Assembly: GCF_900108855.1 (NCBI RefSeq)
Contig: NZ_FNXY01000010.1
Coordinates: 190,704-254,703, forward strand
Source: Dyadobacter koreensis
Lineage (GTDB): Bacteria > Bacteroidota > Bacteroidia > Cytophagales > Spirosomataceae
DNA: 64,000 bases
Reading direction: 5' to 3'
Shown here piece after piece: positions 1 to 7,630 of the stretch. Numbering within the stretch: position 1 is the first letter of the stretch; each line of letters begins with the position of its first letter. The translations under genes were made by a program, and so were the position numbers. The notes below the pieces were generated by a model. The model searched no databases. It was not told the origin of the DNA and saw only the letters and a list, made by a program, of their open reading frames with translations.

Positions 1-631
1 CGATTTCAAAAGAAATCGTTTTGATGCACCAGCAACAGTTCTTACAATTGAATACGATCCAAACCGCTCAGCACGTATCGCTTTGGTACAATATGCTGAT
101 GACGAAAAAAGATACGTAATCGCTCCAAACGGATTGAAAGTAGGACAAGTAATTGTTTCAGGAAGTTCAGTAGCACCAGAAATGGGAAATGCACTTCCAC
201 TAGGTTCAATGCCAATTGGTACAATTGTTCACAATATTGAATTGACACCTGGTAAAGGTGGTCAGTTTGCAAGAAGCGCAGGAGCTTATGCTCAGCTTGT
301 AGCGCGTGAAGGTAAGTACGCAGTAATTAAAATGCCATCTGGCGAAATGCGTATGATTCTTTCAACTTGTATCGCAACGGTTGGAACAGTTTCCAATTCA
401 AGTCACATGAATGTGAATTACGGTAAAGCAGGCCGTAAACGTTGGTTAGGTCGTCGCCCAAGAGTTCGTGGTGTTGCTATGAACCCAGTCGATCACCCAA
501 TGGGTGGTGGTGAAGGCCGCTCATCAGGAGGCCAGCCTAGATCAAGAAACGGACAGTTCTCAAAAGGACTTAAGACTCGTGATCGCAATAAGCATTCTGA
601 GAAATTGATTATCAGCCGTCGTAAAAAATAA
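1..631 (+). CDS. rplB: 50S ribosomal protein L2, 5'-truncated
   Basis: Large-subunit protein L2 binds 23S rRNA near the peptidyl transferase centre and helps subunit association. The window edge removes the start: the reading frame is open from base 2 and about 209 codons remain of the usual ~274, so roughly the first 65 residues are missing. The C-terminal signature is visible (MNPVDHPMGGGEG, then a basic tail ending SRRKK). The histidine of VDHP, functionally important in E. coli L2, is kept; the next histidine of the E. coli motif is Met here. It is the first visible gene of the S10-spc-alpha operon, 10 bases before rpsS. Confidence 0.97.
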   Translation, partial: DFKRNRFDAPATVLTIEYDPNRSARIALVQYADDEKRYVIAPNGLKVGQVIVSGSSVAPEMGNALPLGSMPIGTIVHNIELTPGKGGQFARSAGAYAQLVAREGKYAVIKMPSGEMRMILSTCIATVGTVSNSSHMNVNYGKAGRKRWLGRRPRVRGVAMNPVDHPMGGGEGRSSGGQPRSRNGQFSKGLKTRDRNKHSEKLIISRRKK

Positions 632-641
632 TTAGAATAAT

Positions 642-920
642 ATGGCACGCTCATTAAAAAAAGGACCATACATCGACTTTCGTCTGGACATCAAGATTCA
701 GGCGATGAACAGCGCAGCACGTAAGTCGGTAATTAAGACATGGTCAAGACGCTCAATGATCTCTCCGGATTTTATTGGACATACATTCGCAGTTCACAAC
801 GGTAATAAGTTCATACCGGTTTATGTAACTGAAAACATGGTAGGACACAAATTAGGAGAGTTTTCGCCAACGCGTAACTTCCGTGGTCACACCGCCAAAA
901 AAGATAAAGGTAGAAAATAA
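642..920 (+). CDS. rpsS: 30S ribosomal protein S19
   Basis: S19 binds 16S rRNA in the small-subunit head with S13. The 92-residue product has normal family length, begins MARSLKKGPYID and carries the conserved WSRRSMI and GHKLGEFSPTR segments. It follows rplB by 10 bases, in the canonical L2-S19-L22-S3-L16 order. An A-rich leader rather than a Shine-Dalgarno precedes the ATG, as usual in Bacteroidota. Confidence 0.98.
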   Translation: MARSLKKGPYIDFRLDIKIQAMNSAARKSVIKTWSRRSMISPDFIGHTFAVHNGNKFIPVYVTENMVGHKLGEFSPTRNFRGHTAKKDKGRK

Positions 921-975
921 TTAGTCGACGATAGCTGGGTTTCGTCAATCGGAACCAGCCTATATCTGAAAGAAC

Positions 976-1377
976 ATGGAAGCAAGAGCTATATTAAGAA
1001 ATGTGCCTACTTCTCCTCGTAAGATGAGATTAGTAGCCGACATGATTCGCGGACAAAAGGTCAGCAAAGCGTTGGCGCTGTTAAAGTTTCAACCAAGAGC
1101 TTCTTCACCAATTTTGCATAAAGTTTTACTTTCTGCGGTTGCCAACTGGCAACAATTGAATGAAGATGCAAAGCTGGAAGACGCTGATCTTTATGTTAAA
1201 ACCGTATTTATTGACGGTGGACGTATGTTGAAGCGTTTGCGCCCTGCACCGCAAGGAAGAGCACACAGAATCCGTAAGCGTTCAAACCACATTACACTTG
1301 TGGTTGACGACAAAGCGGAAGTTGCCACAACGGATGTTGCCGCAAGCGTTGAAAACAAAGTAATCACCGAATCATAA
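976..1377 (+). CDS. rplV: 50S ribosomal protein L22
   Basis: L22 lines the nascent-peptide exit tunnel with an extended beta hairpin. The core is intact, including the segment RNVPTSPRKMRLVADMIRG at the N terminus and the hairpin region GGRMLKRLRPAPQGRAHRI near residues 76-94. At 133 residues it is longer than the ~110 of E. coli because of an acidic C-terminal tail after residue ~112. The 55-base gap after rpsS is longer than most in this operon and holds a weak GCTG...CAGC hairpin (about 932-960). Confidence 0.97.
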   Translation: MEARAILRNVPTSPRKMRLVADMIRGQKVSKALALLKFQPRASSPILHKVLLSAVANWQQLNEDAKLEDADLYVKTVFIDGGRMLKRLRPAPQGRAHRIRKRSNHITLVVDDKAEVATTDVAASVENKVITES

Positions 1378-1395
1378 GTAAACGATCTATTTCGA

Positions 1396-2214
1396 ATGGG
1401 ACAAAAGGTTAATCCTATAGGTCTGAGACTAGGAATTGTTAGAGGCTGGGACTCTAGCTGGTATGGAGGAAAAGATTTTTCTGACAAACTTGTTGAAGAC
1501 GAAAAAATTCGTAACTATATAAAAGCACGTATCCCAAAAGGATCAATCTCTAAAGTAGTTATCGAGCGTACACTGAAACGCATCACGCTTACAATTCACA
1601 CGGCTCGCCCGGGTATCGTAATTGGTAAAGGTGGTAGTGAAGTTGACAAGATCAAAGAAGAGCTTAAAAAAATCACAGGTAAAGACGTTCAGATTAACAT
1701 CTACGAAATCAAACGTCCTGAGATTGATGCAAAACTAGTTGGAGAAGCAATCGCACAACAACTACAGGCTCGTATCTCTTACCGTCGTGCCATGAAGCAA
1801 TCAATCGCTTCTGCTATGCGTGTAGGAACTCAAGGTATCAAAATTCGTCTTGCGGGACGTTTGGGTGGAGCTGAAATGGCTCGTACTGAAGAGTATAAAG
1901 AAGGACGTATTCCTCTGCATACATTGAGAGCGGATATCGACTATGCAATCTCGGAAGCACAAACTATCTATGGTAAAATAGGTATCAAAGTTTGGATCTT
2001 CAAAGGAGAGTTATACGGAAAGCGTGATTTGACTCCAAGTGCTGCAACAGCTGCTGCTGACAGAAGCGACAGAGGAACTGGCACAGGTGGTGGAAACGAC
2101 CGTGGCAAGGACAGAAGAGGCGGACGTGGCGGTAACGAAGGTAACCGTGGCGGAAGTGAAGGCGGCGGAAGCGAAGCGGATCGTCGCAAGAGAAGTAGAA
2201 ATAAGAAGAAGTAA
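1396..2214 (+). CDS. rpsC: 30S ribosomal protein S3 with Gly/Arg-rich tail
   Basis: S3 sits at the mRNA entry site of the small subunit. The product starts MGQKVNPIGLRLG and has the KH domain motif (IVIGKGGSEVDKIKEEL, around residues 73-90) and the C-terminal S3 domain (LAGRLGGAEMARTE). Family members are about 210-230 residues; this one is 272. The extra ~60 residues (from about 213) are low complexity, rich in Gly, Arg, Asp and Asn, and end in a lysine/arginine cluster. Such a tail could bind rRNA or mRNA but is probably disordered; its role is inference. The start lies 18 bases after rplV. Confidence 0.97.
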   Translation: MGQKVNPIGLRLGIVRGWDSSWYGGKDFSDKLVEDEKIRNYIKARIPKGSISKVVIERTLKRITLTIHTARPGIVIGKGGSEVDKIKEELKKITGKDVQINIYEIKRPEIDAKLVGEAIAQQLQARISYRRAMKQSIASAMRVGTQGIKIRLAGRLGGAEMARTEEYKEGRIPLHTLRADIDYAISEAQTIYGKIGIKVWIFKGELYGKRDLTPSAATAAADRSDRGTGTGGGNDRGKDRRGGRGGNEGNRGGSEGGGSEADRRKRSRNKKK

Positions 2215-2261
2215 TCAGACATTTTCCGATTTTGTTAAATCGGTTCAAATAGATTAGAATC

Positions 2262-2687
2262 ATGTTACAGCCGAAAAGAACAAAATTTCGCAAGCAACAA
2301 AAAAACAAAGGTTCAGAAAAGGGACTAGCCACTCGTGGTGCTGAAATCGCTTTCGGATCTTTCGCAATCAAGTCGCTTGAGCCAGGCTGGCTAACAGCAC
2401 GTCAGATAGAAGCAGCGCGTATTTCAGTTACACGCGCTATGAAACGTGAAGGCCAGGTATGGATTCGTGTGTTCCCTGACAAGCCTATTACAAAGAAACC
2501 TGCAGAGGTTCGTATGGGTAAAGGTAAAGGAGCTCCTGAGTATTGGGTTGCACCAATCAAGCCGGGAACAATCATCTTCGAAGCAACCGGTGTTCCACTG
2601 GAAACAGCTAATGAAGCATTGCGTCTGGCTGCACAAAAGCTGCCAGTTAAAACAAAGTTCGTGGTACGTCGGGATTATCAAGAATAG
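2262..2687 (+). CDS. rplP: 50S ribosomal protein L16
   Basis: L16 binds 23S rRNA near the A site and helps organise tRNA binding. The 141-residue product begins MLQPKRTKFRKQQKNKG and contains the diagnostic GKGKGAPEYWVAPIKPGTI segment around residues 84-102. The length is normal. It sits between rpsC and rpmC in the conserved order. Confidence 0.98.
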   Translation: MLQPKRTKFRKQQKNKGSEKGLATRGAEIAFGSFAIKSLEPGWLTARQIEAARISVTRAMKREGQVWIRVFPDKPITKKPAEVRMGKGKGAPEYWVAPIKPGTIIFEATGVPLETANEALRLAAQKLPVKTKFVVRRDYQE

Positions 2688-2729
2688 ACCAACCCCGAAC
2701 GTATCTAAGAACGCTAATTATTAAAAGCA

Positions 2730-2924
2730 ATGACTAGTAAAGAAATAAAGGACCTGTCGCAGGATCAGCTGAAAGAACAGATCGCACAAGAAAGAGAGCG
2801 CTTACTTCGATTGAAATTCGCGCACGCTATTTCACCGATCGAAAACCCTTTGCGTATTCGCGCCTCGCGTAAGGAAATTGCAAAATTAATGACCGAACTG
2901 TCGGCTAAAACTAACCAACAGTAA
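2730..2924 (+). CDS. rpmC: 50S ribosomal protein L29
   Basis: L29 is a small two-helix protein at the exit-tunnel rim, part of the docking site for trigger factor and SRP. The 64 residues show the family core LSQDQLKEQIAQERERLLRL and the downstream RASRKEIAKLMT motif. Position between rplP and rpsQ confirms the call. Confidence 0.96.
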   Translation: MTSKEIKDLSQDQLKEQIAQERERLLRLKFAHAISPIENPLRIRASRKEIAKLMTELSAKTNQQ

Positions 2925-2939
2925 ATCAGTTAAGATATT

Positions 2940-3203
2940 ATGGAGGCAACAGAAAGAAATTTACGGAAAGAAAGAGTCGGTAAAGTAGTGAGCAACAAAA
3001 TGGAGAAGTCCTGCGTGATCACTGTTGAACGTAAAGTTAAGCACGAGAAATATGGTAAGTTTATGACTAAAACTACCAAATTGATGGTGCACGACGAAAA
3101 TAACCAGGTTGGTATCGGTGATACGATCAAAGTTATGGAAACCCGTCCGCTTAGTAAGAATAAGCGTTGGAGATTAATTGAAATCCTTGAAAAAGCTAAG
3201 TAA
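2940..3203 (+). CDS. rpsQ: 30S ribosomal protein S17
   Basis: S17 is a primary 16S rRNA-binding protein with an OB fold. The 87-residue product has the family motifs RKERVGKVVSNKMEKSCVIT and the C-terminal RPLSKNKRWRLIEILEKAK. It is spaced 15 bases from rpmC and only 3 bases from rplN, so translational coupling is likely. Confidence 0.97.
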   Translation: MEATERNLRKERVGKVVSNKMEKSCVITVERKVKHEKYGKFMTKTTKLMVHDENNQVGIGDTIKVMETRPLSKNKRWRLIEILEKAK

Positions 3204-3206
3204 CAA

Positions 3207-3575
3207 ATGGTACAGCAAGAATCAAGACTGTCGGTAGCAGACAACAGTGGAGCGAAGGAAGTACTCGTAATTCGTGTACTTGGTGGAACTGGCAAACGCT
3301 ATGCTTCAGTAGGCGATAAGATCGTCGTAACAGTAAAGTCTGCTCTTTCTTCGAGCAGCATGAAAAAAGGAACGGTTTCAAAAGCCGTGGTTGTACGGAC
3401 TAAAAAGGAAGTACGCCGCAAGGATGGTACATACATTCGCTTTGAGGATAATGCAGCCGTTTTACTTAACAACAACGACGAACCACGTGGCTCACGTATC
3501 TTCGGTCCAGTAGCGCGTGAATTGCGTGAAAAACAATTTATGAAGATTGTTTCCCTGGCACCGGAAGTGTTGTAA
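3207..3575 (+). CDS. rplN: 50S ribosomal protein L14
   Basis: L14 sits at the subunit interface and forms bridge B5. The 122-residue sequence begins MVQQESRLSVADNSGAKEVL and carries the conserved RFEDNAAVLLNNNDEPRGSR and GPVARELREKQFMKIVSLAPEVL segments; length is exactly that of the family. It is coupled to rpsQ upstream. Confidence 0.98.
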   Translation: MVQQESRLSVADNSGAKEVLVIRVLGGTGKRYASVGDKIVVTVKSALSSSSMKKGTVSKAVVVRTKKEVRRKDGTYIRFEDNAAVLLNNNDEPRGSRIFGPVARELREKQFMKIVSLAPEVL

Positions 3576-3624
3576 GAAATAAAGACAAAAGTATTTCTTC
3601 AGAACCGATTAGAGAATACCTCAA

Positions 3625-3966
3625 ATGGAAAGCAAAAATAAAAACGTACCTGCAAAATTGCATATCCGCAAAGGAGATACTGTAAAAGTAATCTCCGGAA
3701 ACGCGAAAGGTGAAACAGGGGTTATCAAAACTGTGCTTATTGAGAAATCAAGAGCAACTGTGGAAGGTGTTAATTTGATTACGAAACACGTGAAACCAAA
3801 TGCACAAAACCCACAGGGAAGTATCGAAAAACGTGAGGGTGCTATACATATCAGCAACCTGATGGTTATCGATCCAAAAACTGGCGAAGCGACTCGTACA
3901 GGGCGTAAAGCAAACGATAAAGGAAAGTTACAGCGGTTCTCTAAAAAATCAGGAGACTTTTTATAA
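3625..3966 (+). CDS. rplX: 50S ribosomal protein L24
   Basis: L24 initiates large-subunit assembly and lies near the tunnel exit. The 113-residue product has an N-terminal KOW motif (about residues 15-42, RKGDTVKVISGNAKGETG) and the family segment EGVNLITKHVKP. Length is normal. A 78-base gap separates it from rplE. Confidence 0.96.
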   Translation: MESKNKNVPAKLHIRKGDTVKVISGNAKGETGVIKTVLIEKSRATVEGVNLITKHVKPNAQNPQGSIEKREGAIHISNLMVIDPKTGEATRTGRKANDKGKLQRFSKKSGDFL

Positions 3967-4044
3967 GCCTCCCGGTTTTCGGACCAGTTGTTAGTTTTAT
4001 ATACGAAGCGCGTGGGTCGGTAATCCACATAATTAATTCAGAAA

Positions 4045-4605
4045 ATGGCACAGCCAAGATTAAAAGAAAAGTACGTTAGCGAAGTAGTTTCGCAACTGAA
4101 AGAAAAGTTCGAGTACAAGTCTGTAATGCAAGTACCTCGCTTAACTAAGATTGTAATCAATAAGGGTATCGGCGCAGCCGTATCTGACAAGAAATTGGTT
4201 GATACAGGAGTTGAAGAGCTTGGATTGATTACAGGGCAGAAAGCAATTGCTACCATTTCTAAAAAGGCGGTTTCCAACTTTAAGTTGCGTGAAAACATGC
4301 CGATTGGAGCAAAAGTAACACTACGCGGAGATCGTATGTACGAATTCCTTGATCGTCTGACCTCTATCGCGATGCCTCGTGTACGTGATTTCAAAGGTAT
4401 CAGCGACAAAGGATTTGACGGTCGTGGAAATTATACTTTTGGTGTGAAAGAACAAATTATCTTCCCGGAGATCTCTATCGAAAAGGTAAACAAGATCACA
4501 GGTATGGATATCACATTTGTTACTTCAACGAATTCTGACGAAGAAAGTTATGAATTGTTGAAAGCACTTGGTATGCCTTTCACTAATGCGAACAAACAAG
4601 GATAA
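4045..4605 (+). CDS. rplE: 50S ribosomal protein L5
   Basis: L5 binds 5S rRNA in the central protuberance. The 186 residues include the family core KIVINKGIGAA, TGQKAIATISKKAVSNFKLR and the C-terminal FPEISIEKVNKITGMDITF. Length is typical. Gene order rplX-rplE-rpsN-rpsH is the canonical spc arrangement. Confidence 0.98.
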   Translation: MAQPRLKEKYVSEVVSQLKEKFEYKSVMQVPRLTKIVINKGIGAAVSDKKLVDTGVEELGLITGQKAIATISKKAVSNFKLRENMPIGAKVTLRGDRMYEFLDRLTSIAMPRVRDFKGISDKGFDGRGNYTFGVKEQIIFPEISIEKVNKITGMDITFVTSTNSDEESYELLKALGMPFTNANKQG

Positions 4606-4632
4606 TTCTTAAGACTAAGATATTTACCGACA

Positions 4633-4902
4633 ATGGCAAAAGAATCAGTAAAAGCACGGGAAAGAAAAAGACAAGCTTTAGTAGCTCGTTATGCTGAAAA
4701 GCGTAAAACATTAAAGGCTGCTGAGGATTGGGTTGGCCTAGATAAATTACCCCGTAACTCATCGCCTGTACGTCTGCACAATCGTTGCAAAATCACAGGA
4801 AGACCTCGTGGATATATGCGCAAATTCGGAATCTCAAGAGTTCTGTTCCGGGAAATGGCCTCTGATGGTAAAATTCCGGGTGTTACAAAATCAAGTTGGT
4901 AG
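4633..4902 (+). CDS. rpsN: 30S ribosomal protein S14, zinc-independent form
   Basis: S14 is a late-assembly protein of the small-subunit head. The 89-residue length and the ending RKFGISRVLFREMASDGKIPGVTKSSW identify the long form. No paired CxxC motifs are present; the only cysteine is in RLHNRCKITGRPRG. This is therefore the C-minus form that does not bind zinc. It is followed by a 77-base gap carrying a promoter-like element and a hairpin before rpsH. Confidence 0.97.
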   Translation: MAKESVKARERKRQALVARYAEKRKTLKAAEDWVGLDKLPRNSSPVRLHNRCKITGRPRGYMRKFGISRVLFREMASDGKIPGVTKSSW

Positions 4903-4931
4903 GAATACTTTCAATTCTGATTTCAATTACT

Positions 4932-4939
4932 TAACTTTG
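4932..4939 (+). promoter_or_regulatory. internal -7 promoter element before rpsH
   Basis: The octamer TAACTTTG is an exact match to the Bacteroidota -7 consensus TAnnTTTG. It lies 41 bases upstream of rpsH in one of the longer gaps of the operon. No convincing -33 TTG is seen at the usual distance, so this is a candidate only. Confidence 0.4.
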
Positions 4940-4960
4940 CACTCCCGTTTTAAGGGAGTG
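4940..4960 (+). other. hairpin in the rpsN-rpsH spacer
   Basis: A perfect 7-bp stem CACTCCC/GGGAGTG with a 7-base loop (GTTTTAA) starts immediately after the -7-like element and ends 19 bases before the rpsH ATG. It would be the 5' end of any transcript started there. Three T residues follow, too few for a normal terminator. A leader or attenuator role is inference. Confidence 0.5.
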
Positions 4961-4979
4961 TTTAAACTAGGCATAAAAA

Positions 4980-5378
4980 ATGTTAACGGATCCCATAGCA
5001 GATTATCTGACGAGACTCAGAAACGCCATCAAAGCGAAGCACAGGGTTGTTGAGATACCTGCATCCAACATAAAAAAAGAAATAACGAAGGTACTTTTTG
5101 ATAAAGGGTATATCCAGAGTTATAAATTTGACGAAGTCGGCCCTCAGGGTGTAATCAAGATAGCCTTGAAATACAATCCTGTTACGAAACAAAATGCAAT
5201 TGTGAAATTGCAGCGCGTTAGTAAGCCAGGGTTACGCAAGTACTCCGGGACATCTACACTACCTCGCGTTTTGGGTGGTCTTGGAACTGTAATTATCTCT
5301 ACATCGAAAGGTGTTATGACAGATAAGGAAGCCAAAACACTGAATGTAGGTGGAGAGGTGTTATGTTTCGTGTACTAA
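4980..5378 (+). CDS. rpsH: 30S ribosomal protein S8
   Basis: S8 binds the central domain of 16S rRNA and, in enterobacteria, represses the spc operon by binding its mRNA. The 132-residue product has the N-terminal DPIADYLTRLRNAIKAKH and the C-terminal GVMTDKEAKTLNVGGEVLCFVY motifs. The upstream spacer contains a promoter-like octamer and a hairpin, so this gene may head an internal transcript. Confidence 0.98.
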   Translation: MLTDPIADYLTRLRNAIKAKHRVVEIPASNIKKEITKVLFDKGYIQSYKFDEVGPQGVIKIALKYNPVTKQNAIVKLQRVSKPGLRKYSGTSTLPRVLGGLGTVIISTSKGVMTDKEAKTLNVGGEVLCFVY

Positions 5379-5399
5379 TATTTTAAAGTTATTCAGGAA

Positions 5400-5954
5400 A
5401 TGTCACGAATAGGAAATAAATTAATCACTATACCAGCAGGCGTAACGATCTCAGTATCGGACGATAACCTGGTATCAGTTAAGGGTCCAAAAGGAACACT
5501 TACTCAGTCTGTTGACAGCGATATCGCAATCGAAATCGAAGGCAGCGAATTGAAAGTTAAGCGTCCTAGCGAACAAAAACGTCACAAGGCGTTGCACGGA
5601 TTGTACCGTTCATTGATCAACAACATGGTTATTGGGGTTGCGACGGGGTACAAAAAAGAAATGGAAATCATCGGTGTTGGTTACAAAGCTAGTGCCGTTG
5701 GTAATGTTTTGGAATTGCAATTGGGTTACTCACATAATATTTTTATGTCGATCCCTGAGGAATTGAAACTTACAACCACTTCTGAAAAGGGTCAGAATCC
5801 AAAAGTTATTTTGGAAGGTATTGACAAAGAATTGATAGGTTCTGTTGCTGCTAAAATTAAGTCTCTACGTAAAGTAGAACCTTATAAAGGTAAGGGTATT
5901 CGTTTTGTTGGTGAAATTGTTCGCCGCAAAGCTGGTAAGTCTGCTAAGAAATAG
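5400..5954 (+). CDS. rplF: 50S ribosomal protein L6
   Basis: L6 lies near the sarcin-ricin loop and factor-binding site. The 184-residue product has the two-domain family layout, with KGPKGTL near residue 29 and the C-terminal signature EPYKGKGIRFVGEIVRRKAGK. It begins 21 bases after rpsH. Confidence 0.98.
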   Translation: MSRIGNKLITIPAGVTISVSDDNLVSVKGPKGTLTQSVDSDIAIEIEGSELKVKRPSEQKRHKALHGLYRSLINNMVIGVATGYKKEMEIIGVGYKASAVGNVLELQLGYSHNIFMSIPEELKLTTTSEKGQNPKVILEGIDKELIGSVAAKIKSLRKVEPYKGKGIRFVGEIVRRKAGKSAKK

Positions 5955-6003
5955 TGCGTAGCCACAGGATGATTTTGTTAACTAAGTTTAGATAAGATTT
6001 AAA

Positions 6004-6357
6004 ATGGCTACCTCAAAAGTAGATAGAAGACAACGCCTTAAATATCACATCCGTAAGAAAGTGAAAGGTAGTGCTGAACGTCCCCGTCTTTCGGTTTTCC
6101 GTTCAAACACTAGCATTTATGCTCAAATCATTGATGATATTCAAGGAATAACCCTGGTAAGTGCTTCGACGCTTGACCTTGGTGAGAGAAAACAAAGTTC
6201 TAACGTAGAGGCAGCTCTTGCGGTTGGAAAGAAGATTGCCGAAAAGGCGCAGGCAGCAGGTATTCTTGCGGTAGTATTTGACCGTAACGGATATTTGTAC
6301 CATGGTAAAGTTAAAGCATTGGCCGAAGGAGCTCGCGAGGGTGGCCTGAAATTCTAA
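6004..6357 (+). CDS. rplR: 50S ribosomal protein L18
   Basis: L18 binds 5S rRNA with L5. The 117-residue sequence has an N-terminal basic segment (RRQRLKYHIRKKVKG), the motif RPRLSVFRSNTSIYAQIIDD and the C-terminal DRNGYLYHGKVKALAEGAREGGL. Length is normal. Confidence 0.98.
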   Translation: MATSKVDRRQRLKYHIRKKVKGSAERPRLSVFRSNTSIYAQIIDDIQGITLVSASTLDLGERKQSSNVEAALAVGKKIAEKAQAAGILAVVFDRNGYLYHGKVKALAEGAREGGLKF

Positions 6358-6372
6358 GAATAAGCAAAGACT

Positions 6373-6888
6373 ATGTCTACAAATACAAAACCTTCAAAGG
6401 TTAACGAATCGGATCTGAAAGAACGCGTTGTAGCGATCAATCGGGTAGCAAAAGTAGTAAAGGGCGGTCGTCGTTTTAGTTTCTCTGCCATCGTGGTTGT
6501 GGGTGACGGAAAAGGTGTGGTAGGTCATGGACTAGGTAAAGCAAATGAGGTAACAGATGCTATTGCCAAAGGAATTGACGATGCTAAAAAGAATTTGATT
6601 CAAATTCCTATGCTGAAAAACACCGTTCCTCATGCAATGGAAGGTAAATTCAGCGGCGGATTTGTTTTGATCAAACCAGCTGCTCCTGGTACAGGAGTAC
6701 TTGCAGGTGGTCCTATGCGCGCCGTTCTTGAAAGTGCCGGTATCAAAGACGTACTTGCTAAGTCAAAAGGTTCTTCGAATCCGCACAACGTTATCAAAGC
6801 TACAATTGACGCTCTTTTGAAAATGAGAGCTCCTCATCAGGTTGCTTTCCAACGTGGAGTTAAATTGGACAAAGTATTCAACGGATAA
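6373..6888 (+). CDS. rpsE: 30S ribosomal protein S5
   Basis: S5 contributes to decoding fidelity at the mRNA entry side. The 171-residue product shows the N-terminal double-stranded-RNA-binding segment (GGRRFSFSAIVVVGDGKG, around residues 32-49) and the C-terminal domain with GPMRAVLESAGIKDVLAKS. It lies 15 bases downstream of rplR. Confidence 0.98.
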   Translation: MSTNTKPSKVNESDLKERVVAINRVAKVVKGGRRFSFSAIVVVGDGKGVVGHGLGKANEVTDAIAKGIDDAKKNLIQIPMLKNTVPHAMEGKFSGGFVLIKPAAPGTGVLAGGPMRAVLESAGIKDVLAKSKGSSNPHNVIKATIDALLKMRAPHQVAFQRGVKLDKVFNG

Positions 6889-6924
6889 TCCTTACAGGGG
6901 ATTATCCTTTATCTGAGAGTAATT

Positions 6925-7104
6925 ATGTCAAAAGTACGTATTACACAAGTTAAAAGTGTTATCGACCGTCCTGAGAGACAAAAGTTGACTATCAAAGCGT
7001 TAGGCTTGGGTAAGATCAACCGTTCGGTTGAGCAGGAAAATACCGACGCCATTGCGGGTATGATCCGTAAGGTGAGTCACTTGGTTACAGTAGAAGAAAT
7101 TTAA
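6925..7104 (+). CDS. rpmD: 50S ribosomal protein L30
   Basis: A 59-codon gene lies between rpsE and rplO. The product begins MSKVRITQVKSVIDRPERQK and includes LTIKALGLGKINRSVEQEN, the L30 core with its ferredoxin-like fold, then ends HLVTVEEI. Length matches bacterial L30 (58-60 residues). It stops 14 bases before rplO. Confidence 0.96.
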   Translation: MSKVRITQVKSVIDRPERQKLTIKALGLGKINRSVEQENTDAIAGMIRKVSHLVTVEEI

Positions 7105-7118
7105 TAAATACGAAAAGT

Positions 7119-7565
7119 ATGAATCTTAGTTCATTAAAACCGGCAGCTGGATCCGTTAAGATCGGAAAACGTGTCGGACGTGGTCAGGGATCCGGTTTAG
7201 GCGGAACTTCTGCACGTGGACATAAAGGAGCTCAGTCTCGTTCAGGTTATAGCCGTAAGGTAGGTTTTGAAGGTGGTCAGATGCCTCTTCAACGTCGTTT
7301 GCCTAAATTCGGTTTTAACAACATCAACCGAGTTGAGTATAAAGCATTGAATCTTGATGCGATACAAGCTCTTGTTGAAAAAACAAACGCAACTGTTGTT
7401 ACGCTTGAATTGATTCGTGAAAACGGACTTTGCGCGAAAAAAGACCTTGTTAAAATCCTTAACCGCGGAGAAATTACATCTGCTGTTGAAGTTCAGGCAA
7501 ACGGTTTTTCTGCATCGGCTATCGAAGCAATTGAAAAAGCAGGTGGTAAAGCAGTTAAGTTGTAA
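7119..7565 (+). CDS. rplO: 50S ribosomal protein L15
   Basis: L15 is a late-assembly large-subunit protein with an extended glycine-rich N terminus. The 148-residue product begins MNLSSLKPAAGSVKIGKRVG and contains GQGSGLGGTSARGHKGAQSR and the C-terminal KVEVQANGFS-like domain (here AVEVQANGFSASAIEAIEKAGG). It directly precedes secY, as in most bacteria. Confidence 0.98.
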   Translation: MNLSSLKPAAGSVKIGKRVGRGQGSGLGGTSARGHKGAQSRSGYSRKVGFEGGQMPLQRRLPKFGFNNINRVEYKALNLDAIQALVEKTNATVVTLELIRENGLCAKKDLVKILNRGEITSAVEVQANGFSASAIEAIEKAGGKAVKL

Positions 7566-7630
7566 CCTTGTTGGTTCAGTTCTAAACCGTGTATGTTTGA
7601 TTATCGAACAGATAATGTAAGCCCCATAAC

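Noticed and set aside
2000..2371. Antisense frames over the rpsC tail and rplP
   Set aside because: They arise from the repetitive Gly/Arg codons of the rpsC tail and have no start context or motif.
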